NCBI GenBank assembly: GCA_024710405.1
Contig: JANJUV010000001.1
Coordinates: 1 to 64,000, forward strand
DNA from: Bacteroidales bacterium
GTDB lineage: Bacteria > Bacteroidota > Bacteroidia > Bacteroidales > F082
DNA length: 64,000 nt
Reading direction: 5' to 3'
The notes beneath the pieces were generated by a model. It was given only the letters and a program-made list of their open reading frames with translations, ran no database searches and was not told where the DNA came from. Of this stretch, positions 16,001-21,697 are shown one piece after another. The number at the start of each line of letters is the position of its first letter. The first letter of the stretch is position 1. A program made the position numbers and the translations under genes.

Positions 16001-16588
16001 TTGCTGTCGTCTATGATTTTGACGGTTTATTTAGTCCCGATGGTTTACTACGTTGTAGATCGTATTAAAGAGAAAATTGCAGACAGAAAGGGAAATCAAT
16101 TAAAAATTACGAATGACGAATTAAAAAAAAAATCGAGAATGAACAAAGTATTTAAAATTATAATGGTAGCCTCGGTATCGCTGATGTTATCATCATTTAG
16201 TATTCAAAAGCAGGAAACATGCTCATTAACAATTGATGTGAGTGAATTGCGAAATTCAAAAGGTACTGTACAATTCGCATTGTACAACAGAGAGGATGCA
16301 TTCCCCGATGAGCATTACAAAAAGTATTTCAAAAAACTTACCGGGGAAATAGTAAACGAGGCATCATCTGTAACATTTGAAAACCTGCCGGAAGGAAAAT
16401 ATGCGGTGAATATTTTGCACGATGAAAACAATGATGGGAAAATTGATAAAGGATTTATTAAACCAATAGAAGGTATAGGATTTTCAAATTTTAAAAAACT
16501 TGGCTTTTCAAACAGACCTTCATTTTCAAAAGCATCTTTTATTCTAAATAGCGACAAAGCGATGATGATTAAAATGATATACATGTAA
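13004..16588 (+). CDS. RND-family efflux pump read through into a DUF2141 domain
   Basis: One open frame of 1194 codons. Residues 1 to about 1030 are a full HAE-type RND proton antiporter, with the first helix after NITKIAINRPSLI, two large periplasmic domains and VDDAIVILEN (from about 400) carrying the paired proton-relay aspartates. Pumps of this class normally stop here. A 28-bp heptamer array at 16098-16125 follows without a stop, encoding LKITNDELK, and leads into M-N-K-V at 16139, a hydrophobic segment and a DUF2141 domain (VSELRNSKGTVQFALYN, LPEGKYAVNILHDENNDGKID). The ATG at 13004 is preferred to the TTG at 12995, which lies in the repeat. The DUF2141 part could also be made separately from 16139. 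Confidence 0.88.
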   Translation: MNITKIAINRPSLIIVLFSVFALMGIIGFTNLGYELLPDFNQPVVVIKTLYPGAEPNEVETSVSRKIEDALSNLEGVDYLETKSMPNASVIIANLKYGTDLNIAMQDAQRYIDNIKKDLPADILSPVMSKVSPNDLPIISISATSSLPATEFYQKMKDEYLPQIQQLKGVAEITMLGGEEREIQVKANQDKLKLYKISLYQVVEAINRSGIDLPAGKAQTDEESNSVRLTGKFSTVNDIMNVQVAMPAPGMPVYVKDVATVIDGVKEVSSVSRYNGVNGIGLMLKKQGDANAVEVSKLVHAKLTQIENANTKYGVKFIVADDSTDMTIAAVNSVVFDLILAVILVSLVMFLFLRSYRNSLIVLVAIPTSLITAFAVMWLMGFTLNLMTLLAMSLIIGILVDDAIVILENIQRHLDMRKDKETAALEGRMEIGFSAISITLVDVVVFLPILFLQVFVADMLKQFSIVVITSTLTSLLVGFTLVPWLASRIGKKEDLQPTNFVNRFLLWFENQLTIFINWYGRQLEWVLSHKLIFTGIVIFLLVMTGVMMKQGIIGKEMMSTGDQGKFRLNLEYDKTTTVQENNIRTQKVENFILQQPEVATLFSNVAGPSTGIGSLGVGSANLSEFTIQLKPEKERDIKTEAFMKSLREELKKHFSGVNFSMAVLGLLPKQAPIKITLSGSDLDLVMKTGDKLKAAIEKIPGADNVRLSVEEGSPEYKVIPDKDKMQRLGLTTAYVGLNLRTAFTGNDDATLTENGTEYPVRIWLDDFDRKNFEDVQRISIVNPMNIPIEVSQFAEVRQDNSPSLLERLDRQPSVTITSESFGRPSGTLADEAIAFLKTQPLPEGVKLTWGADIKTQNESFGALGSVLLISFILIYLIMVALYDSYIYPFVALFAIPVAAIGAFLALNLSLNHLTLFAQLGLIMLMGLVTKNAILIVDFTNQLKAQGKHFKEALIIAGKERMRPILMTTLAMAIGMLPIALARGTASEWKNGLAWVIIGGLLSSMILTVYLVPMVYYVVDRIKEKIADRKGNQLKITNDELKKKSRMNKVFKIIMVASVSLMLSSFSIQKQETCSLTIDVSELRNSKGTVQFALYNREDAFPDEHYKKYFKKLTGEIVNEASSVTFENLPEGKYAVNILHDENNDGKIDKGFIKPIEGIGFSNFKKLGFSNRPSFSKASFILNSDKAMMIKMIYM
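16098..16125. repeat. Solo heptamer array at the RND/DUF2141 junction
   Basis: Four 7-bp units, AATTAAA, AATTACG, AATGACG and AATTAAA, in the same polarity as the left flank of cassette 1 but with no four-helix-bundle gene. It reads in frame and joins two protein domains. Confidence 0.85.
16139..16588 (+). other. DUF2141 domain, possible separate gene with internal start
   Basis: From the ATG at 16139 a 149-residue product would begin with a signal peptide (VFKIIMVASVSLMLSSFSI) followed by a complete DUF2141 beta-sandwich domain. Family members are normally independent exported proteins of about this size. If translation instead runs through from the pump, the hydrophobic segment would act as a thirteenth membrane helix and place the domain in the periplasm. 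The sequence allows both. Confidence 0.6.
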
Positions 16589-16597
16589 TCCAATGGC

Positions 16598-17404
16598 ATG
16601 AGAATAGTAATTAAAATAGCGTTTCTGATTAATATTCTTTTTATGCCTGCCTGTGAGGATATGTTTGACTATTCGCCATATACTATTGATTTTAGCGATG
16701 AAAACAGAAATGTTAATCAGCGGAATATTGAAAAACTTCATGCCCGTGAAAAAAACGATACAATTACAATTGCCTTTACCGGTGATACCCATCTTTTTTT
16801 TGATGAAACAGAGTGGTTTGTAAACAATGTGAATAAAAATCATTCCATTGATTTTGTAATACATGTGGGTGATTTCGCTGATTTTGGGTTACCCAAACAA
16901 TATTTGTGGGGGAATTCTTTCTTGTTGAAATTAGAAGTTCCGTACTTTGTTGTTATCGGAAATCACGATTTGGTGGGCAATGGCTCGAAAGCTTATCAGG
17001 AAATGTTCGGTTCATTTAATTATAGTCTAATTTACGACAGCATTAAATTCATTTTTGTAAATACGAACAGTCGTGAATTCAAATTCAACGGCAATGTGCC
17101 TGATATTCTGTGGATAGAAAACCAATTGCAGCCGGGAGTTGATTTTACAAGAGTCGTTGTGATATTCCATGTACCACCAACAAATAGTGATTTCGATGAA
17201 TCACTGGAAGAAGCTTTTCACAACTCCCTGTCACATTACAAAAATGTATTATTTACCGTGCACGGACATTTGCATAACCATGAAATATATAAGCCTTATG
17301 CAGATAGTATTCCCTATGTTAATGTTTTCGGCGTGGCCCACAGAAAATATAATTTGATAAAAATATCCAAGAATCAATTTGAAGTTGAAACAGTTGAATT
17401 TTAA
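16598..17404 (+). CDS. Lipoprotein metallophosphoesterase
   Basis: A 268-residue calcineurin-like phosphoesterase. A short signal sequence ends in a lipobox-like FMPAC with Cys19, so the protein is probably lipid-anchored. The dimetal motifs are complete: GDTH (62-65), GDFAD (91-95), GNHD (121-124), His191 and GHLH (223-226). The substrate is unknown; the family includes phosphodiesterases and pyrophosphatases. It begins 9 nt after the RND-DUF2141 frame and overlaps the next gene by 26 nt, so it belongs to the same operon. Confidence 0.88.
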   Translation: MRIVIKIAFLINILFMPACEDMFDYSPYTIDFSDENRNVNQRNIEKLHAREKNDTITIAFTGDTHLFFDETEWFVNNVNKNHSIDFVIHVGDFADFGLPKQYLWGNSFLLKLEVPYFVVIGNHDLVGNGSKAYQEMFGSFNYSLIYDSIKFIFVNTNSREFKFNGNVPDILWIENQLQPGVDFTRVVVIFHVPPTNSDFDESLEEAFHNSLSHYKNVLFTVHGHLHNHEIYKPYADSIPYVNVFGVAHRKYNLIKISKNQFEVETVEF

Positions 17405-18005
17405 AATAGTATGGATAATCATACTGATTATGCTTGTTACCGGAGTTGAAACCTTTAGTCAGGTTTCACAAAACTCCGATTCTGCAAGGTATCAAATGTT
17501 TTTACCTGATTATGTTAAACTGCAATTTGCAGGTGGCATAGGATTTCTTTCTTTGGGAGTAGGATATACCTTTTTTAAGCAAAAACTGGAAGTCTCCTAT
17601 TTTTATGGTTATGTGCCTGAATTTGTTTCAACTGACGATTTACATAGTGTAAGTTTACAATTAACAGCCAGATTATTTCGATTTAAAGTCAACCCAAACA
17701 TTGAATTAATGCCTTTGAATATAGGCTGGTTCATCCATCATACCTTTGGCAGCGAATATTGGATAAAATTACCCGAACATTATCCTGAAGAATATTATTG
17801 GTGGTCGCCCGGTAGAAATTCAGGGGTTTTTCTGGGAGGAGAAATAAGGACAAAGCTATTAAGTAATGCAACTCCTGCTTCAGGAACTGCATTCTATGTT
17901 CGTATGGGAAGCCGTGGATTATACCTGGCAAGTAAATTTGGAAACTCATCAATCCCACTAAAAGATATCATAGAATTTGGTTTTGGAGTAGCAGTTTATC
18001 GTTAG
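17379..18005 (+). CDS. Exported protein of unknown function, probably outer-membrane beta-barrel
   Basis: A 208-residue protein with a signal peptide (about residues 9-28, ending GVETFSQ). The mature part alternates hydrophobic and polar residues in the manner of beta strands and ends in an aromatic-basic VAVYR, suggesting a small outer-membrane barrel. No named family is recognised. It overlaps the phosphoesterase gene by 26 nt and precedes the OMPLA-like gene by 11 nt. The start could be later, as the first eight residues lie within the overlap. Confidence 0.65.
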   Translation: MKLKQLNFKIVWIIILIMLVTGVETFSQVSQNSDSARYQMFLPDYVKLQFAGGIGFLSLGVGYTFFKQKLEVSYFYGYVPEFVSTDDLHSVSLQLTARLFRFKVNPNIELMPLNIGWFIHHTFGSEYWIKLPEHYPEEYYWWSPGRNSGVFLGGEIRTKLLSNATPASGTAFYVRMGSRGLYLASKFGNSSIPLKDIIEFGFGVAVYR

Positions 18006-18016
18006 TAACAAATATT

Positions 18017-18916
18017 ATGAGAAAGTTAATTGTTTCTTTTATAATACTTTTGCTGACAAATTCACTTGCAAGCATCGGGCATGAAGGAGACTCAGTGCCT
18101 CAGATTGGGCTTTCTATAATTTCGCAGGTCAATCAGGGGAATAGCTATATCACATTTCCTACTGATATTGGTAATATTGAGCCACTCTGGTTCGAAGGAA
18201 ATGTTATCCCGAATTTTTATCTCCGTGAAAGCAGGAACTCCCGGTTAATGGGAGTTCTGACGCCGCAGATTATCATCCGGATGTACAATGAGCCTTCTTT
18301 TCCTGTGCGCACTCCGAGTTATTTGCCACAGATAGCAATCTATTATCAATTGAAAAACCAATTGGGTTCACGCACTAAAAGTTTATTCTTAAGGCTGGCA
18401 CATCATTCAAACGGTCAGGAAGGAGATTTTTTTCTGGAAAATGGTGATCTGAATTTAAAATCAGGCGATTTTGCTACCAATTATTTTGAGCCAGGGTTTA
18501 TCATCACAAATATAAATAAACGACTCAATGCTTACCAGTTTTTCAAAACTTCACTTGAAATCCATCCACCAGGATCGAGTAGCGATGAACTCGATGGAAT
18601 TTACAGTAAAGTTCGCTGGCACAATGCGGTTTCTATATTTAAGGTTCCAGTAAAAAATGAACAGTATCCCAGAAAAAATGCGGATATCTCGGTAAAAGGT
18701 GAAGCTACATGGATGTTTGGAACCGTGAACAATTGGGATCAGGTTTCATTCGACAGGCTAAACCTGACCTTTACTTTTTATTATCACCCAAAATTTCTGG
18801 AGGATATCGGGCTATTTGTGCAGTATTATCATGGTTTAGATTATTACAACATATATTTCAGTCACAGGGTGGATATCCTGCGGTTTGGGTTAATGACAGA
18901 AAAGTTAAGGTTTTAA
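18017..18916 (+). CDS. OMPLA-like outer-membrane phospholipase A candidate
   Basis: A 299-residue exported barrel-like protein with signal peptide (1-20). The segment LAHHSNGQEG (128-136) matches the catalytic HxSNG signature of outer-membrane phospholipase A, with His129 and Ser131 in register; asparagines at 142 and 146 could replace the OMPLA Asn156. Length is close to OMPLA (about 290). Strands alternate and the protein ends in a basic-aromatic KLRF. If correct it hydrolyses phospholipids in the outer leaflet. The match rests on one motif plus length and topology, so a non-enzymatic barrel is possible. Confidence 0.6.
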   Translation: MRKLIVSFIILLLTNSLASIGHEGDSVPQIGLSIISQVNQGNSYITFPTDIGNIEPLWFEGNVIPNFYLRESRNSRLMGVLTPQIIIRMYNEPSFPVRTPSYLPQIAIYYQLKNQLGSRTKSLFLRLAHHSNGQEGDFFLENGDLNLKSGDFATNYFEPGFIITNINKRLNAYQFFKTSLEIHPPGSSSDELDGIYSKVRWHNAVSIFKVPVKNEQYPRKNADISVKGEATWMFGTVNNWDQVSFDRLNLTFTFYYHPKFLEDIGLFVQYYHGLDYYNIYFSHRVDILRFGLMTEKLRF

Positions 18917-18926
18917 GTCTAAAGGC

Positions 18927-19298
18927 ATGGATAATAATGAGTTAAATACCGAAACCAAGATATTAGAGGCTGCGAATAGCATCTTTATGTTATATGGATA
19001 TCATGGCACTACGCTTCAACAAATTGCTGTCAAAGCAAATGTTCATAAATCAGCAATTCATTACTACTTTAGGTCAAAAGAAAAGTTATATAGCAAAGTA
19101 ATTAAGTTGCTATTTGATAATATTTTAAAAACTGATAGTAATAAAATTGCGAATCTGGAAATAATTGGCAAACAAAAATGGTTCCTGAACACTGAGTTGT
19201 ACAATAATCAAATTTGTTTTGAAAGAACGCTTAAAGAGTTGTACTTAAACGATTGGGATAAAAAACTAAACGAAATAAGAGGGCTCTTCAAAATTTAA
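18927..19298 (+). CDS. Short TetR-family regulator
   Basis: A 123-residue protein with a complete TetR helix-turn-helix (residues 8-54; YGYHGTTLQQIAVKANVHKSAIHYYFRSKEKLY) but only about 65 further residues, where about 130 are usual for the ligand and dimer domain. It follows the OMPLA-like gene by 10 nt, so the operon both begins and ends with a TetR gene. It may be truncated at its 3' end or act as a partner or antagonist of the first TetR. Confidence 0.8.
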   Translation: MDNNELNTETKILEAANSIFMLYGYHGTTLQQIAVKANVHKSAIHYYFRSKEKLYSKVIKLLFDNILKTDSNKIANLEIIGKQKWFLNTELYNNQICFERTLKELYLNDWDKKLNEIRGLFKI

Positions 19299-19721
19299 GG
19301 ATATTTTGATGCTAATTAAGTTGTTTTATAATTAAAGCGATGTTTACAAGGCATAAGCACAAGGCCAAAGGCAAATTAGCCAAATTTTCATTTAAAGCTT
19401 TGTCATAGGGTTTATAAAGTCAATGATTGGTGAAGAAATGATTGCCAGTTGGTATATTTACCAACACATAGCAAACAAAAACGCCACCACACGTGCCGAC
19501 CAAAAAGACAGAAAACAAAGTAATAATGGTTTAAAACACTGGAAGACAGAACACCAGGCGATAATAATCAAGAAGCCATGTGGTCAGCACGAACCAGCAT
19601 GAACGCTCTATCCTTTCGCCATTAACGTAACCTACTTTGAGTAATTTAGGAGATCATGTTGAGATTTTAAATAAAAAACCAGATCATATTTACTACTTTT
19701 ACACCTTAATCCTTATATAAT
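19299..19721. other. Gene-free region at the right edge of the efflux block
   Basis: Stop-rich on both strands with no recognisable product. It contains the inverted repeat TTGGTATATTTACCAA at 19449-19464 and, close to the next gene, TACTTTTA near 19697, a near match to the -7 element. It may hold the decayed 3' end of the short TetR gene or old insertion debris, but nothing identifiable. Confidence 0.5.
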
Positions 19722-21122
19722 ATGTCACGTAGAATTACATTGCTGGTTTTTGCAACATTCATGATATTCAACACAATAGTTTCGTTTGCACAATCTGATT
19801 CAGTCGATATGCCTGAACAAATCACGGATACAGTTACTGATGCAAAGACGGAACCATTAAAGGTTTACCTCTTCGACATGAAGGAAATGATTGCTCCACC
19901 CGTATGGCGAACCACCCAAAAGGCATTTGAAAAAGCCAGAGAAATCAATGCTGACCTCATTTTGATCCACATGAACACTTACGGGGGCATGGTAGATGCA
20001 GCCGATTCGATAAGGACCAAACTGCTGAATTCCGAAATTCCTGTCTATGTGTTTATTGACAACAACGCTGCCTCAGCCGGAGCACTAATCTCAATTGCAT
20101 GCGACAGTATTTATATGGCCCCGGGCGCCAACATTGGCGCGGCAACCGTGGTAAACCAGTCTGGTGAAGTGGTTCCTGATAAATTCCAGTCGTATATGCG
20201 CTCCATGATGCGTTCAACGGCCGAAGCCAAGGGCCGTGACCCGGAAATAGCAGAAGCAATGGTTGACCCAAGGGTTTATATTGAAGGCATTTCTGATACC
20301 GGTCAGGTACTCACCTTCACCACCAGTGAAGCCATCATGCACGGATTTTGCGAGGGACAGGCAGAAAGTCTCGAAGAAGTGCTCAGCATCGCCGGCCACA
20401 GCGAATACACCATAGTGAGGCAGGAGTTGAGTTCGATGGACAAAATCATCAACTTTTTGATCAGCCCGGTTATCAGTGGCCTGCTAATAATGATTATCAT
20501 CGGCGGGCTCTATTTTGAGCTTCAGACACCTGGAGTAGGATTTCCGCTTGCTGCTTCTGTCACTGCCGCCATGCTCTACTTTGCGCCCCTCTACCTCGAA
20601 GGGCTGGCATCAAACTGGGAGATCATCATTTTTGTGCTTGGTGTAATACTGTTGCTGGTCGAAATATTTGCTATTCCCGGCTTTGGCATCACCGGAGTGC
20701 TCGGTGTGCTGTTTATGGTTACCGGTCTCACACTGGCTATGGTCGAGAGCGTGGGTGAGACCACCTTTCATGTGGATTTTGCACAGCTTACACGGGCTTT
20801 CTTCATCGTCATCATCAGTATGTTTCTTGCCCTGGCGGGTTCCATTTACTTAAGCAAACAGCTCTTCGACACCAAAGGTTTTGCCCATCTGGCGCTGGAA
20901 ACGGTTCAGGACAAACAAGCCGGTTTCACTACAGCATATGATGACTACAGCGGTATGATCGGGAAATCAGGCAAAACACGTACCATCCTCAGACCATCGG
21001 GGAAAATTGTGATTGATGATGAAATCTATGACGCTACTGCTTTGAGCGGTTATATCGATGAAGATGAGCCAATCGAGGTGGTGTCGTATCAAACAGGCCA
21101 GCTGTTTGTGCGCAAGGCATGA
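19722..21122 (+). CDS. NfeD-family membrane protein with ClpP-class serine protease domain
   Basis: A 466-residue full-length NfeD (1510-N type). It has a signal peptide (1-23), a SppA/ClpP-like protease domain with nucleophile Ser118 in [10 protein letters not shown] and general-base Lys170 in AEAKGRDPE, four or five transmembrane helices (about 250-375) and a C-terminal OB-fold NfeDC domain ([19 protein letters not shown]). Such proteins are thought to cleave stomatin-like membrane proteins and assist membrane quality control. No stomatin/slipin gene is adjacent. Its stop overlaps the macro-domain start in ATGA, indicating translational coupling. Confidence 0.92.
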   Translation: MSRRITLLVFATFMIFNTIVSFAQSDSVDMPEQITDTVTDAKTEPLKVYLFDMKEMIAPPVWRTTQKAFEKAREINADLILIHMNTYGGMVDAADSIRTKLLNSEIPVYVFIDNNAASAGALISIACDSIYMAPGANIGAATVVNQSGEVVPDKFQSYMRSMMRSTAEAKGRDPEIAEAMVDPRVYIEGISDTGQVLTFTTSEAIMHGFCEGQAESLEEVLSIAGHSEYTIVRQELSSMDKIINFLISPVISGLLIMIIIGGLYFELQTPGVGFPLAASVTAAMLYFAPLYLEGLASNWEIIIFVLGVILLLVEIFAIPGFGITGVLGVLFMVTGLTLAMVESVGETTFHVDFAQLTRAFFIVIISMFLALAGSIYLSKQLFDTKGFAHLALETVQDKQAGFTTAYDDYSGMIGKSGKTRTILRPSGKIVIDDEIYDATALSGYIDEDEPIEVVSYQTGQLFVRKA

Positions 21123-21628
21123 AACCTGAAGTCATCCTTGCAGATATTACAGGACTTCAGGTTGATGCTGTGGTTAATGCAGCCAACAACAGCCTGCTTG
21201 GAGGCGGTGGTGTTGATGGTGCCATACACCGTGCGGCAGGGCCAAAATTGCTCGAAGCCTGCCGGCAACTGAATGGTTGCGAAACAGGACAAGCGAAAAT
21301 CACACCAGCCTTTTTAATGCCGGCAAAATGGATAATCCACACCGTTGGTCCTGTGTATCGCGGCGGAAATCAGGGTGAAGCCGAAATGCTTGCACAATGT
21401 TATACCAACAGCCTGAAGCTTGCCCGAGACTATGGATGCCGCTCCATCGCCTTTCCGGGAATTTCGACCGGTGTGTATGGCTATCCGAAACAAGCTGCAG
21501 CAAATATTGCTGTGAACACTGTGCTGCATGATCTAAAGAAACACAACCTGCCCCTGAAGGTGGTTTTTGTGTGCTTCGATGAGGAAAGCCTGAACATGTA
21601 CCGCGAGTTGCTTAATTATCGTCCTTAA
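21119..21628 (+). CDS. Macro-domain protein, O-acetyl-ADP-ribose deacetylase type
   Basis: A 169-residue single macro domain close to the MacroD/YmdB class. The catalytic and ligand motifs are intact: [22 protein letters not shown] (20-41) and the phosphate loop [10 protein letters not shown] (about 114-123). Expected activity is removal of acetyl from O-acetyl-ADP-ribose and of mono-ADP-ribose from acidic residues. It is cotranslated with NfeD through a 4-nt overlap. Confidence 0.93.
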   Translation: MKPEVILADITGLQVDAVVNAANNSLLGGGGVDGAIHRAAGPKLLEACRQLNGCETGQAKITPAFLMPAKWIIHTVGPVYRGGNQGEAEMLAQCYTNSLKLARDYGCRSIAFPGISTGVYGYPKQAAANIAVNTVLHDLKKHNLPLKVVFVCFDEESLNMYRELLNYRP

Positions 21629-21697
21629 ACTGATTTTACGGCTGCGCAAAAAACTTTTTATTTATTTTAGCGAACGATACTATTAGATAACATCATA

